Below the pieces are notes generated by a model, which was given only the letters and a program-made list of their open reading frames with translations, did no database searches and was not told where the DNA came from. Position numbers and translations under genes: made by a program. Positions 35,192-43,892 of a stretch of DNA of 64,000 bases are shown one piece after another. The stretch's first letter is position 1; the number at the start of each line of letters is the position of its first letter. The stretch comes from Micromonospora echinaurantiaca (GTDB lineage Bacteria; Actinomycetota; Actinomycetes; Mycobacteriales; Micromonosporaceae), in the NCBI RefSeq assembly GCF_900090235.1, contig NZ_LT607750.1:5943001-6007000 (forward strand), in the 5' to 3' direction.

Positions 35192-36169
35192 TCACGCGGC
35201 GACCTCCCGCGCCGTGTCGGCCAGCACGCCGAGCAGCGACTCCGCGTCGACCGGGCGCAGCCGGCCGGCCGCGATGGCCCGGTCCGCGGTACGCCGGGCC
35301 AGCGCCAGGTACGGCGCGACCGACTCCGGCGCGGTGGCGGCCAACCGGGCCAGGTGCCGCTCCACCGTGCCGGCGTCGCCCCGGGACACCGGGCCGGTCA
35401 GCGCGTCGTCGCCGAGCCGCAGCGCGTTCTCCAGGGCGGCCCGCAGCAGCGGGGCGAGCACCTTCTCCGGCTGGGCCACCCCGGCGTCGCGCAGCCGGTC
35501 GGCCGCCTCGTTGACCAGGGTCACCAGGTGGTTGGCGCCGTGCGCCAGCGCCGCGTGGTAGAGCGGCCGGTCCGCCTCGCCCACCCACTCGGGCACGCCG
35601 CCGAGATCGGCGACCAGCCGGGCGGCCAGCGGGCGCAGCTCGGCCGGCGCGGTCACCCCGTACGAGATGCCGGCGAGCCGGCCGAGGTCGTCCGGCGTAC
35701 CCGTGAAGGTCATCGCGGGGTGCAGGGCCAGCGGGCGAGCGCCCACGGCGGCGGCCGGCGCCAGCACGGCCAGCCCGTGCGCGCCGGAGGTGTGCGCGAC
35801 CACCTGGCCGGGCCGGAGCGCGCCGCTGTCGGCCAGGCCGGCGACCACCCCGGCCAGCGCGTCGTCCGGGACGGCGAGCAACAGCAGGTCGGTGGCCGCT
35901 CGGGCCACCGAGGTGGCGGAGCGGCGGGGAACGCCGGGGAGCAGCAGGGCCAGCCGGGCACGGCTGGCGCCGGAGACGCCGGCGGCGGCGACCACCCGGT
36001 GACCGGCGGCGGTCAGCGCCGCGCCCAGCACGGCACCGACCCGGCCGGCGCCGATGACGCCGACGGTGAGGAAGCGGGGGGTGGTGGCCGGGGCGCCGGC
36101 AAGGGCGCCGCCCGACTGTGCGGCGGCCCCGCGCGGGGCGGCCGGACGCGGGCGCAGCGGTGCGCTCAT
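35192..36169 (-). CDS. Rossmann-like/DUF2520 oxidoreductase-type protein
   Basis: A 325-residue protein with an N-terminal NAD(P)-binding fold ([17 protein letters not shown]) preceded by a 45-residue Ala/Pro-rich tail, then a helical DUF2520 domain with [13 protein letters not shown] and [14 protein letters not shown]. The architecture resembles ketopantoate or hydroxyacid reductases, and its constant place in front of panC suggests a part in pantoate supply, but no activity is established to my knowledge. ATG 36169 was chosen; 14 residues could be added upstream. Confidence 0.85.
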   Translation of the reverse strand: MSAPLRPRPAAPRGAAAQSGGALAGAPATTPRFLTVGVIGAGRVGAVLGAALTAAGHRVVAAAGVSGASRARLALLLPGVPRRSATSVARAATDLLLLAVPDDALAGVVAGLADSGALRPGQVVAHTSGAHGLAVLAPAAAVGARPLALHPAMTFTGTPDDLGRLAGISYGVTAPAELRPLAARLVADLGGVPEWVGEADRPLYHAALAHGANHLVTLVNEAADRLRDAGVAQPEKVLAPLLRAALENALRLGDDALTGPVSRGDAGTVERHLARLAATAPESVAPYLALARRTADRAIAAGRLRPVDAESLLGVLADTAREVAA

Positions 36170-36322
36170 GGCAACGATCCAGTCCTCGAGAAGGGGTACC
36201 GGTCGCCGCAAGTATGCGCCGGGGCAACGATGCCGAAACAGGATGTGTGAAAACCTTCACCAACCGGGCGACCGGCCCCCTCCGGTGGCGCGGCGCGGCC
36301 CGCTGTGCGGGGTACCTACCGG

Positions 36323-36385
36323 TGATCGTCTGACGTTCAGAAGGTGTCCGGACGCGGCTGCGACCTTCTCCCGATCAGAGGATCA
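36323..36385. repeat. Dispersed hairpin repeat, copy 2
   Basis: Arms 36323-36345 and 36363-36385 pair imperfectly around a 17-nt loop. The outer sequence TGATCGTCTGACG and the matching TCAGAGGATCACGG repeat the ends of the element at 21869-21931, whereas the inner stem (AGAAGGT / ACCTTCT) differs. The gap between the divergent DUF2520 gene and the methyltransferase also contains promoter sequence that I cannot assign. Confidence 0.7.
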
Positions 36386-36451
36386 CGGTCGAACTGCCGG
36401 GGCAGGCGGCGGCGGGGGTGGGGTGAGCCCGGGTCGGCGTAGGGTCGGGCG

Positions 36452-38113
36452 GTGACGCACGCCGAGAGCTGCGCCGAGCAGAGGTCGACCCGATGGCGGG
36501 CCGCGATGGGCCAGGCGCTGTACGGGCCGGGCGGGTTCTTCGTCTCCGGCTCCGGCCCGGCCGACCACTTCCGCACCAGTGTCCACGCCTCACCGGCGTT
36601 CGCCGCCGCGCTGCTGCGCCTGCTCGAACAGGTCGACGCCGCCCTCGGCCACCCCGAACGGCTCGACGTCGTCGACGTCGGCGCTGGTCGCGGTGAGCTG
36701 CTACGGACCCTCGCCACGTTGGCCGCCGCTTCCAACGATGCTGTGGGGTTCGCCGTCTCCGGCGACGTCGGGGGCGCGGTGGCGTCCGCCGGTTCCGGTG
36801 GCGTCGGGGGTGCGGGGTTCGTCGCTTCCGGCGGCGTCGGGGGTGCGGGGTTCGTCGCTTCCGGCGGCGTCGGGGGTGCGGGGTTCGTCGCTTCCGGCGG
36901 CGTCGGGGGTGCGGGGTTCGTCGCTTCCGGCGGCGTCGGGGGTGCGGTGGGGGTTTCCGGGGAGCCCACCCGCTCCGGGCGGTCAGGCTTGATCCCTCCG
37001 CGGGCGGGCTCCCCGGAAACCCTGACTCCTCCGGCCGCCGTCCGCCCGGCACCCTCCCCCGGATTCTCACCCGCCGTCGGTCCGGCGAGCGCTGCGCTGC
37101 CTGCCCCCGCCGGTTCGGCACGGTTCCCTGCGTCGGGGCCTGCCGTCGATGCGGCGACTTCCGCTGCCTCCGCCGCCGCATCGCTCGGTGCACCGTCCGG
37201 CGGGGTCGCTGACCGGCAGCCGCTCGTTCGGCGGTTGCGGCTCACCGCGGTCGAGCTTGCTCCCCGACCCGATGACCTGCCCGCCGAGATCGCCTGGTCC
37301 GACGAGATTCCCTCCGGGGTCGTCGGGCTGCTCGTGGCCACCGAGTGGCTCGACAACGTGCCGCTCGACGTGGCGGTGCACACCGGCGACACCTGGCGCT
37401 ATCTGCTGGTCGATCCGCTGACCGGCGAGGAGAGCGTGGGTGGGCAGGTCAGCCCGGAAGACGCCGAGTGGCTGGCGACCTGGTGGCCGGTTCCCGGCGG
37501 CGACCTCGCCGAGCACGACGTCAGCCTGCCGGGACAGACCGGGACCGGCTCTCCTGGGTCGACCGGGTCGGGTTTCCGGGCAGCCCGGCCGGCGGAGGGA
37601 TCAAGCCTGACCGCCCGGAGCCGGTCGGGCTGCCCGGAAACCCCTACGGCAAGGCGCGCCGAGATCGGGCGGACCCGCGACCAAGCCTGGGCGGAGGCGG
37701 TGCGGAAGGTCGACCGGGGGCTGGCGGTGGCGGTGGACTACGGGCACCTGCGGGAGAACCGGCCGGTGGACGGGACGTTGACCGGGTACCGGGGTGGCCG
37801 GCAGGTGCCGCCGGTGCTGGACGGGTCGTGTGACGTGACCGCGCACGTCGCCATGGACTCCGTCGCGTCCGCCGGTGAGCGGGTCGCCCAGTGTGCGTAC
37901 GCCCTGGGGTCGCAGCGGGAGGGGCTGCGGGCGCTCGGGGCCGACGGCGGCCGACCGCCGCTGAGCCTGGCCGCCAGCGACCCGGCCGGGTACGTGCGGG
38001 CGCTGGCCGCCGCGTCGGCGGTGGCCGAGCTGACCGACCCGGCCGGGCTCGGCGGGCACTGGTGGCTGCGCCAACCGGTCGGCATCGATCCGGCGCCGTT
38101 CATGGCACGATGA
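36452..38113 (+). CDS. MidA/NDUFAF7-family SAM-dependent methyltransferase with two inserted repeat regions
   Basis: A 553-residue protein. Conserved parts match PF02636 (MidA): G-G-F-F-V-S-G...[11 protein letters not shown] (residues 27-50), motif [13 protein letters not shown] (73-84), A-V-E-L-A (266-270), A-T-E-W-L-D-N-V-P (296-304; family N-E-x-L-D-A-x-P), V-A-V-D-Y-G-H (426-432), G-T-L-T-G-Y and D-V-T-A-H-V (461-466). Human NDUFAF7 methylates an arginine of the NuoD homologue of complex I. Here the gene overlaps a nuoD by four bases. Residues about 93-255 and 362-405 are low-complexity insertions made of 33-bp tandem repeats and a palindromic element. GTG start; ATG at codon 19 is an alternative. 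Confidence 0.82.
   Translation: MTHAESCAEQRSTRWRAAMGQALYGPGGFFVSGSGPADHFRTSVHASPAFAAALLRLLEQVDAALGHPERLDVVDVGAGRGELLRTLATLAAASNDAVGFAVSGDVGGAVASAGSGGVGGAGFVASGGVGGAGFVASGGVGGAGFVASGGVGGAGFVASGGVGGAVGVSGEPTRSGRSGLIPPRAGSPETLTPPAAVRPAPSPGFSPAVGPASAALPAPAGSARFPASGPAVDAATSAASAAASLGAPSGGVADRQPLVRRLRLTAVELAPRPDDLPAEIAWSDEIPSGVVGLLVATEWLDNVPLDVAVHTGDTWRYLLVDPLTGEESVGGQVSPEDAEWLATWWPVPGGDLAEHDVSLPGQTGTGSPGSTGSGFRAARPAEGSSLTARSRSGCPETPTARRAEIGRTRDQAWAEAVRKVDRGLAVAVDYGHLRENRPVDGTLTGYRGGRQVPPVLDGSCDVTAHVAMDSVASAGERVAQCAYALGSQREGLRALGADGGRPPLSLAASDPAGYVRALAAASAVAELTDPAGLGGHWWLRQPVGIDPAPFMAR
36794..36946. repeat. Four and a half 33-bp tandem repeats inside the methyltransferase gene
   Basis: Copies at 36794, 36827, 36860 and 36893 plus a 21-bp partial copy, encoding repeats of [12 protein letters not shown] decayed copy precedes them at about 36761-36793. 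The repeat number is a multiple of 3 bp, so the frame survives expansion. Minus-strand translation is also open, but that is a by-product. Confidence 0.92.
36951..37022. mobile_element. Palindromic element, copy A, inside the methyltransferase gene
   Basis: A 72-bp unit with perfect 17-bp inverted ends (GGGTTTCCGGGGAGCCC at 36951-36967 and its complement at 37006-37022). The 27-bp core at 36973-36999 contains GGTCAGGCTTGATCCCTCC and is identical, in reverse orientation, to the core at 37594-37620. No transposase is encoded. It adds 24 codons in frame. Confidence 0.85.
37570..37643. mobile_element. Palindromic element, copy B (inverted), inside the same gene
   Basis: A 74-bp unit with perfect 17-bp inverted ends (GGGTTTCCGGGCAGCCC at 37570-37586, complement at 37627-37643) that differ from copy A by one base per arm. 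The 27-bp core at 37594-37620 is the exact reverse complement of that in copy A. The paired change in both arms means the stem stays perfect. Confidence 0.85.
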
Positions 38114-39297
38114 CGGGCATGACGACGGACGCCGGCGACCTCCGCGAGCTGACCGTCGGCACCGGAGCGGGCCTGGTGGCGGGCACCGGCGGAGAGCAGC
38201 TCGGCACCGACATGGTGCTCAACATCGGGCCGCAGCACCCCTCGACGCACGGCGTGCTCCGGCTGCGGCTGGTGCTCGACGGCGAGCGGGTGGTCTCCGC
38301 CGAGCCGATCGTCGGCTACATGCACCGGGGTGCCGAGAAGCTCTTCGAGGTACGCGACTACCGGCAGATCATCGTGCTGGCCAACCGGCACGACTGGCTC
38401 TCCGCCTTCGCCAACGAGCTGGGCGTGGTGCTCGCGGTCGAGCGGCTGATGGGCATGGAGGTGCCGGAGCGGGCGACCTGGCTGCGAATGGCCCTCGCGG
38501 AGCTGAACCGGGTGCTCAACCACCTGATGTTCCTCGGCTCGTACCCGCTCGAGATCGGCGCGATCACCCCGATGTTCTACGCCTTTCGGGAACGGGAGAC
38601 CCTCCAGGCGGTAATGGAGGAGGTCTCCGGCGGCCGGATCCACTACATGTTCAACCGGGTCGGCGGGCTGAAGGAGGAGGTGCCCTCCGGCTGGACCGGC
38701 CGGGCCCGCGCCGCGATCGGCGAGGTACGCCGGCGGCTGCCCGACCTGGACAACCTGATCCGGCGCAACGACATCTTCCTGGCCCGCACCGTCGGCGTCG
38801 GGGTGCTCTCGGCCGCGGACGCCGCCGCGTTCGGCGCGTCCGGTCCGGTCGCCCGCGCCTCCGGGCTCGACCTGGACCTGCGCCGCGACGAGCCCTACCT
38901 GGCCTACGACCAGCTCGACGTGCCGGTGGTGACCAAGACCGCCGGGGACTGCCACGCCCGCTTCGAGGTGCTGCTCGACCAGGTGTACGCCTCGCTCGAC
39001 CTCGCCGAGCAGTGCCTGGACCGGGTGGACCGGCTGACCGGGCCGGTGAACACCCGGCTGCCCAAGGTGCTCAAGGCGCCCGAGGGGCACACCTACGCCT
39101 GGACCGAGAACCCGCTCGGAATCAACGGCTACTACCTGGTGTCCCGGGGCGAGAAGACGCCCTGGCGGCTCAAGCTGCGCACCGCCTCGTACGCGAACGT
39201 GCAGGCGCTGGCCACCCTGCTCCCCGGCTGCCTGGTGCCGGATCTGATCGCCATCCTCGGCTCGATGTTCTTCGTGGTCGGCGACATCGACAAGTGA
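38110..39297 (+). CDS. nuoD: NADH-quinone oxidoreductase subunit D (stand-alone copy)
   Basis: A 395-residue homologue of the 49-kDa subunit of complex I. It has [15 protein letters not shown] near residue 37, [12 protein letters not shown] at 69-80, [20 protein letters not shown] and the C-terminal R-T-A-S-Y-A-N-V-Q. Arg73 in H-R-G is the position methylated in the mitochondrial protein. No other nuo gene is nearby, so this is either a second copy or part of a split complex. The start ATG overlaps the methyltransferase stop (ATGA); a second ATG lies nine bases later. Confidence 0.9.
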   Translation: MTGMTTDAGDLRELTVGTGAGLVAGTGGEQLGTDMVLNIGPQHPSTHGVLRLRLVLDGERVVSAEPIVGYMHRGAEKLFEVRDYRQIIVLANRHDWLSAFANELGVVLAVERLMGMEVPERATWLRMALAELNRVLNHLMFLGSYPLEIGAITPMFYAFRERETLQAVMEEVSGGRIHYMFNRVGGLKEEVPSGWTGRARAAIGEVRRRLPDLDNLIRRNDIFLARTVGVGVLSAADAAAFGASGPVARASGLDLDLRRDEPYLAYDQLDVPVVTKTAGDCHARFEVLLDQVYASLDLAEQCLDRVDRLTGPVNTRLPKVLKAPEGHTYAWTENPLGINGYYLVSRGEKTPWRLKLRTASYANVQALATLLPGCLVPDLIAILGSMFFVVGDIDK

Positions 39298-39315
39298 CCG
39301 CAGGACGGCCGGGCG

Positions 39316-39441
39316 GGTCAGCGCCACCGGCCTACGCCAGCGGTCAGCGCCGGCGGTCAGCGCCGGCGGTCAGCGCCAGCGGGTTGCGGGCTCCGCCGCC
39401 GGTCAGCGCCACCGGCCTACGCCAGCAGTCGGCGCCGGCGG
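39316..39441. repeat. GGTCAGCGCC repeats between nuoD and a convergent gene
   Basis: A 26-bp sequence starting GGTCAGCGCCACCGGCC occurs at 39316 and again at 39401, with several shorter GCGGTCAGCGCCGG copies between and after. It fills the gap between convergent genes. Confidence 0.7.
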
Positions 39442-40938
39442 TCAGCGCCAGCGGTCGGCGGAGCGGGCGCCGCCGGCGCGGGGCGAGTCGTCCTGCGGCG
39501 GGTAGCCGTAACGCTGCTCCTCGGCGCGCGGCCGCCACCGCTCCGGCGCGGGCTCGGGCTCGTAGCCGCGCGACGGCTCCGGCTGGTGGCCGCGTGACTC
39601 GGGCTGGTGGCCGCGCTGCCGCGGCGGGCGCCACTCGTCCGGCACCGGCACCCCGCCGACCGGCAACGCCGGCCGGTCCTCCGGCTCGGCCCAGCCCTCG
39701 CGCCACCCCTCGGCGTCGTCCCGGTCGTGGCCCCGCCGGGCGCTCGCCCAGCGGTCCGCCACCCGGTACTCGGTGCCGCCCGCGTCGGCGAGCACCTCCG
39801 CACGCCGTTCCCCGACCCGCACCTCACGGCCGTGCTCGTCGTCGCGCACCGCTGCCCAGCGGTCACCGGCGCGCAGCCGCGACCAGTACTCACCACCCTC
39901 GGCGTCCTCGTCCGCCTGGTACGACCGGTCGCGTCCGGCCGGCTCGCGCCAGCCCGGTTCAGCACCGCCGGCCCAACCGCGGTCGTCCCGCTGATCGGAC
40001 CAGCCGGGCTCGTCACGCCGGTCGGACCAGCCCCGGTCCTCGCGCTGCCCGGACCGGTCCCGCTCGTCCCGTTGGGCCGACCAGCCACGGTCGTCGTTCC
40101 GGTCGCCGTACCCGGACCAGGAGCGGCCGTCCGGTTCGGCACCGCCCCACGACCGCTCCTCGCCACCCGGGGCCCACCCGCCGCCGTAGCGGCTGCCGGA
40201 ATCGCCGGGCACCCCGGCGGCGCCGTCCACGATGGTGTGCCGGGTGGTGACGTGCACGGTCTCGGTGTGCCGGACCACCCCGAGCGGGCGGGCCGCGGCC
40301 TCGGCGCGGCCGTCGGGTTCCGCCGGCCGGGCCGCGCCGTACACCCCGGTGCTCGGCCGCTCGCCGCCGCCGTACACCCCGCCCGAGGAGCCGTACCGGG
40401 CGGCCGGCTGCGGCCGGCGGGCTTCCTCGTCGTCGCGTGCCGGCTGCCCCCAGCGCGGCGCCGCCTCGTCCGGTACGCGGCCCCGGGCGGCGGCCGGCTC
40501 CTCCGCCGGCTCGGCGGCGGGCACCCGGGCGCGGCCGGCGTCGGCCTGGTCGTCACCGGCCAGCGCGGCGCTGCTGGCGTCGAGTCGCCGGCGCAGCGCG
40601 GCGACCGCCTCCTGGGCCCGCTGCGCGTGGTCGAGCGCCTGGTTGCCGCGCTGCGCCGCGGCCACGATCTCGCCGCGCAGCTCGCGCCGCAGCTGCTCGA
40701 TCTCCTCCAGCAGCTCCTCGGTGTCGCCGTGGCCGCCGCCGTCGGGGCGCAACGCGATCGACAGGCCGATCAGCACCACGGCCAGGATGGCCAGCACGGC
40801 GGCGAACCGCAGCGGCCCGTTGCCGTCGGCGACCAGCAGGATCAACGCCGCCACCGGCGCCAGCGCCACACCGATCCAGAACAGGGCGGTGAGCAGGGAC
40901 GGATTGCGCTTGTCGGCGGGGGCGACCGGGGCTGGCAT
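39442..40938 (-). CDS. Two-TM protein with coiled coil and long disordered Arg/Asp/Trp-rich tail
   Basis: A 498-residue protein. Two membrane helices at about residues 16-37 (LLTALFWIGVALAPVAALIL) and 43-62 are followed by a helical, probably coiled-coil segment (D-T-E-E-L-L-E-E-I-E-Q-L-R-R-E-L-R-G-E, residues 72-120). The last 370 residues are low-complexity and charged, with loosely repeated D-R-G-W-S and R-D-E-R units and no recognised domain. Such tails often bind other proteins or nucleic acids, but nothing specific can be said. It converges on nuoD. Confidence 0.7.
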   Translation of the reverse strand: MPAPVAPADKRNPSLLTALFWIGVALAPVAALILLVADGNGPLRFAAVLAILAVVLIGLSIALRPDGGGHGDTEELLEEIEQLRRELRGEIVAAAQRGNQALDHAQRAQEAVAALRRRLDASSAALAGDDQADAGRARVPAAEPAEEPAAARGRVPDEAAPRWGQPARDDEEARRPQPAARYGSSGGVYGGGERPSTGVYGAARPAEPDGRAEAAARPLGVVRHTETVHVTTRHTIVDGAAGVPGDSGSRYGGGWAPGGEERSWGGAEPDGRSWSGYGDRNDDRGWSAQRDERDRSGQREDRGWSDRRDEPGWSDQRDDRGWAGGAEPGWREPAGRDRSYQADEDAEGGEYWSRLRAGDRWAAVRDDEHGREVRVGERRAEVLADAGGTEYRVADRWASARRGHDRDDAEGWREGWAEPEDRPALPVGGVPVPDEWRPPRQRGHQPESRGHQPEPSRGYEPEPAPERWRPRAEEQRYGYPPQDDSPRAGGARSADRWR

Positions 40939-41066
40939 GGGTGTGCAGCCTACCGAGAGTTGCCGTGCCTGGGAACGGCCCGAGGCATCCCCGGCCGGGC
41001 TTTACCGGGCGTTGACCCGTGGTTAACAAGAGCGGCGATCCGCCCCGGGCCGCAGGTCGACTCGAC

Positions 41067-41198
41067 CGCAGTTCGCCTCGGGGCAGTTCGCCTAGCCGCA
41101 GTTCGCCCTTGCGCAGTGCGCCTCGTGCCGCGGTGGCGTCGCGAGGGAGTGGCCGTGCGCCCGGAGCGCGGCGGCGAGAGGCCGCCGCCGCACTCCGG
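41067..41198 (-). terminator. Repeat-rich 3' region with hairpin after the betaine-binding protein gene
   Basis: A hairpin with outer arms CCGGAG / CTCCGG and inner GGCGGC / GCCGCC spans 41161-41198, eight bases after the stop on the minus strand. Upstream of it, 41067-41125 holds four copies of GCAGTTCGCCT-like sequence. The stretch 40939-41206 contains no gene. Confidence 0.55.
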
Positions 41199-41206
41199 AT
41201 CGAGCA

Positions 41207-42211
41207 TCAGCCGGTGGCCAGCGCCCCGTCGGAGGAGAAGACCAGCCCGACGCTGGCGGCGCCCGTCTTCAGCGCGTTCTTGGTCTGCGGACCGCCCGCG
41301 TCGAGCGAGCTGAACGAGCCGGCCTTGAAGTCGTAGACCTCGACCAGCCCGGCCTGGCACTTCGGCCGCTGCGGGCACTCCGGCGGGCCGGCCAGCACGG
41401 TGGCCTGGCCGGAGCACTTCGCGGCCAGGTCGGACAGGGTGCTGACGCCGTACTTGTCGGCGAACGCCTTGGTGACCGCGAAGGCGTTCTGGTCCTGCGC
41501 GGCCGACGGGGCGCCGAAGGCGATGCCCACCTTGTCACCGGCCGCCTTCAGCGCGGTGACCGTCTTGTCCAGCTCCGGCGAGGAGACCGGCTGGGCGTTC
41601 GGCCCGTTGGCCTTGGTGTTGAGGAACTCGGCCATGGTCGCCGCGTACTCCGGGACGACCTGGATCTCGCCCTTCTCCAGCGCCGGCTCGTAGAGCTCGC
41701 GGCTGCCGATCTGCTGCACCCGGACCTGGTAGCCGGCGGCGGTCAGCGTGACCTTGTAGAGCTCGGCCAGGGTCTGGCTCTCGCTGAAGTTGCCGGCGCC
41801 GACCACGATCTGCCCGCCCGGGCCCTTGGCGATGCCGGCGGTGAGGTCGTTCGCGGTGGCGAACTCCTTGGCCGCCACCTCGGGCGTCTTGCGGTCGACG
41901 TCGACGGCCTTGTTGAGCTGGATCAGCTTCGGCGTGTCGAGCGCGGTGGAGACCTTGTCGAGCGCCGCCACCAGCTGCGGGGTGGCCACGTCGACGTTGA
42001 CCGCCGGGATGACGTTGTCGGTGTTCTGGAGCTTCTTGTCGTCGTCGAGGACGACGAGCTGGTCGCCGGCGACGGGGGCGCAGCCGGCCCCGGTGGCGCC
42101 CTGCTGGGGCGCGTCGGTGCCGGAGGAGCCCGCGTCGCCGCATCCGGTCAGCAGCCCGGCCGCCGCGAGGGCGCCGGCCGCCTCCACCGCCAAGCGTGTA
42201 CGTGCGCGCAT
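41207..42211 (-). CDS. Glycine betaine/choline-type ABC transporter substrate-binding lipoprotein
   Basis: A 334-residue lipoprotein of the OpuAC/OsmF family that captures quaternary amines such as glycine betaine or choline outside the cell. The signal ends in lipobox L-L-T-G-C. The family pattern G-A-G-N-F-S-E-S-Q-T-L-A-E-L-Y, then V-Q-Q-I-G-S-R-E-L-Y-E-P-A-L and V-V-P-E-Y-A-A-T-M, is clear. The protein has two extra cysteine pairs (P-E-C-P-Q-R-P-K-C). ATG 42211 with GGCGGGC upstream was chosen. Two permeases precede it on the same strand, while the ATPase is divergent. Ligand identity is inferred from the family only. Confidence 0.88.
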   Translation of the reverse strand: MRARTRLAVEAAGALAAAGLLTGCGDAGSSGTDAPQQGATGAGCAPVAGDQLVVLDDDKKLQNTDNVIPAVNVDVATPQLVAALDKVSTALDTPKLIQLNKAVDVDRKTPEVAAKEFATANDLTAGIAKGPGGQIVVGAGNFSESQTLAELYKVTLTAAGYQVRVQQIGSRELYEPALEKGEIQVVPEYAATMAEFLNTKANGPNAQPVSSPELDKTVTALKAAGDKVGIAFGAPSAAQDQNAFAVTKAFADKYGVSTLSDLAAKCSGQATVLAGPPECPQRPKCQAGLVEVYDFKAGSFSSLDAGGPQTKNALKTGAASVGLVFSSDGALATG

Positions 42212-42437
42212 GATGCCCGCCTTCCGTGTCCCGGCGCGACCCGTGTCGGGCCGGCCGCGTGTCCGACGGGCGACTGCTTCGTCGATCGCCCGCGTTTCCA
42301 CCCAACATCTTCCGCGCGGGTCCGACAACTTCGAGCGATGTTCGTCACCGGATCGTCACCCCCGGGGCCGGCACGCCGACCATGCCCCGGCGGCCGGTTC
42401 GGAAGGCCCGCCGCTGGTCGGCGATGGGACCGGCGGA

Positions 42438-43160
42438 TCAGCCACCGGCGACCGCGTCGGCCGCCCGCCGGCTCGCCCGGCGGCGGGCCGGGCGCAGCGG
42501 TCGCGGGGTCACCAGCCGCTCGACCACGGCCAGCACCAGCTCCACCAGCACCGCGAGGCCGGCCACCAGGACGCCTCCGGCCAGGATCTGCCCGCCGCCG
42601 GCGGCGATGTCGAGCCCGAACCCGGCGCGGATGATCTGGCCCAGCCCGCCGCCGTTGACGAACGAGGCCAGCGCCGCGGTGGCCACCACCTGCACCGCGG
42701 CCGTCCGGAACCCGGCCGCGAGGTAGGGCACGGCCAGTGGCAGCTCGACCCGGCGCAGCAACTGCCAGCCGGAGAAGCCCATGCCGCGCGCCGCGTCCCG
42801 GGCCTCCGGGTCGGCCTGCCGCACCCCGGTGTACGCGTTCGCCAGCAGCGGCGGCACCGCGAAGACGGCCAGCGCCACCACCACCGCGGGGCGGCCGAAG
42901 CCGAGGAAGGTCAGCGGCAGGATGGTCAGCAGGGCGAGCGTCGGCACGGCGAGTGTGAGGTTGGCCACCAGCACGACGAGGCCACCACCCCGGCCGGTGT
43001 GCCCCAGCCAGAGCCCGATCGGCCAGGCCACCAGGCAGCCCAGCGCCACGGCGGCGGCCGACATCGACAGGTGCTCGCCGAGCCGGTCCAGGATGCCGCC
43101 GGGGTTCGTCCAGTTCAGCGGGTCGTTGAGCCAGACCAGGGCCGCCTCGACCGGGTTCAC
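42438..43160 (-). CDS. ABC transporter permease, betaine/choline type (second permease)
   Basis: A 240-residue inner-membrane protein with about six helices and the EAA-type coupling motif R-D-A-A-R-G-M-G-F-S-G-W-Q-L-L-R-R-V-E-L-P-L-A that contacts the ATPase. It resembles OpuCB/OpuCD and OsmY-type permeases: P-T-L-A-L-L-T and G-G-G-L-G-Q-I-I-R-A-G-F. It lies 40 bp after the other permease and 226 bp before the binding-protein gene; that 226-bp gap may hold a second promoter. Confidence 0.9.
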   Translation of the reverse strand: MNPVEAALVWLNDPLNWTNPGGILDRLGEHLSMSAAAVALGCLVAWPIGLWLGHTGRGGGLVVLVANLTLAVPTLALLTILPLTFLGFGRPAVVVALAVFAVPPLLANAYTGVRQADPEARDAARGMGFSGWQLLRRVELPLAVPYLAAGFRTAAVQVVATAALASFVNGGGLGQIIRAGFGLDIAAGGGQILAGGVLVAGLAVLVELVLAVVERLVTPRPLRPARRRASRRAADAVAGG

Positions 43161-43200
43161 CGTCGCCCCCTTCCACGGGCCGGGCTGCCGGGCCGGGCGG

Positions 43201-43890
43201 TCACGCGGCCCGCCCGCGTCGCAGCCAGGGGGTGAGCAGCCGGCCCACCCCGGCGAGCAACAGGTCCAGCACCAGGGCGAGCAGGACGCAGAGCAGCGTC
43301 CCGGTCATGATCTGCGCCTTGTAGAAGTTGTTCTGGAAGCCGGCGAAGATGAGCTGCCCGAGGCCGCCGCGACCGATCACCACGCCGACGGTGACCAGGG
43401 CCACCGTGGAGACCGTGGCCAGCCGCAGTCCGGTGAGGATGCCGGGCAGGGCCAGCGGCAGCTCGATCCGGAACAGCCGGCCCCACCGGCCGTAGCCCAT
43501 CCCCTCGGCGGCCTCCCGGACCTCGGGCGGCACCTGGTTGAGCCCGGCGATCGCGTTGCGCACGATCACCAGCAGCGCGTACAGCACCACCACGCTGAGC
43601 ACGGTGATCGCGCCGATGCCCAGATAGGGCGCGAGGAAGGCGAAGAGCGCCAGCGACGGGATGGTGTAGAGCACGCCGGTGAGTGCGAGAATCGGCCCGG
43701 CGAGCCGGCGGAACCAGTACGCGGCCACCGCCAGCGGCAGCGCGACCAGGGCGGCGATCAGCACCGCGCGGGCGGTCAGCGCGGCGTGCTCCCGCACCGC
43801 GGCGAGGATCGTGTCAGAGTTGTCCCGCACGTACTGCCAGGAGAACCACGGGTTACCCGGGTCGGCCCGGTAGCTCAGGCGGAAGGACAT
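43201..43890 (-). CDS. ABC transporter permease, betaine/choline type (first permease)
   Basis: A 229-residue inner-membrane protein with about six helices and the coupling motif R-E-A-A-E-G-M-G-Y-G-R-W-G-R-L-F-R-I-E-L-P. Y-T-I-P-S-L-A-L-F and G-R-G-G-L-G-Q-L-I-F-A-G-F match OpuCB-type permeases. Its ATG is only two bases from the divergent GTG of the ATPase gene, so its promoter must lie inside the ATPase coding region. Confidence 0.9.
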   Translation of the reverse strand: MSFRLSYRADPGNPWFSWQYVRDNSDTILAAVREHAALTARAVLIAALVALPLAVAAYWFRRLAGPILALTGVLYTIPSLALFAFLAPYLGIGAITVLSVVVLYALLVIVRNAIAGLNQVPPEVREAAEGMGYGRWGRLFRIELPLALPGILTGLRLATVSTVALVTVGVVIGRGGLGQLIFAGFQNNFYKAQIMTGTLLCVLLALVLDLLLAGVGRLLTPWLRRGRAA

Positions 43891-43892
43891 AC

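Noticed and set aside
36337..37392. Long minus-strand reading frame with P-P-T-P-P-E-A-T-N repeats opposite the methyltransferase
   Set aside because: It is the complement of the 33-bp repeats and palindromic element in the methyltransferase gene, has no ribosome site, and its third-position composition is wrong for this genome.
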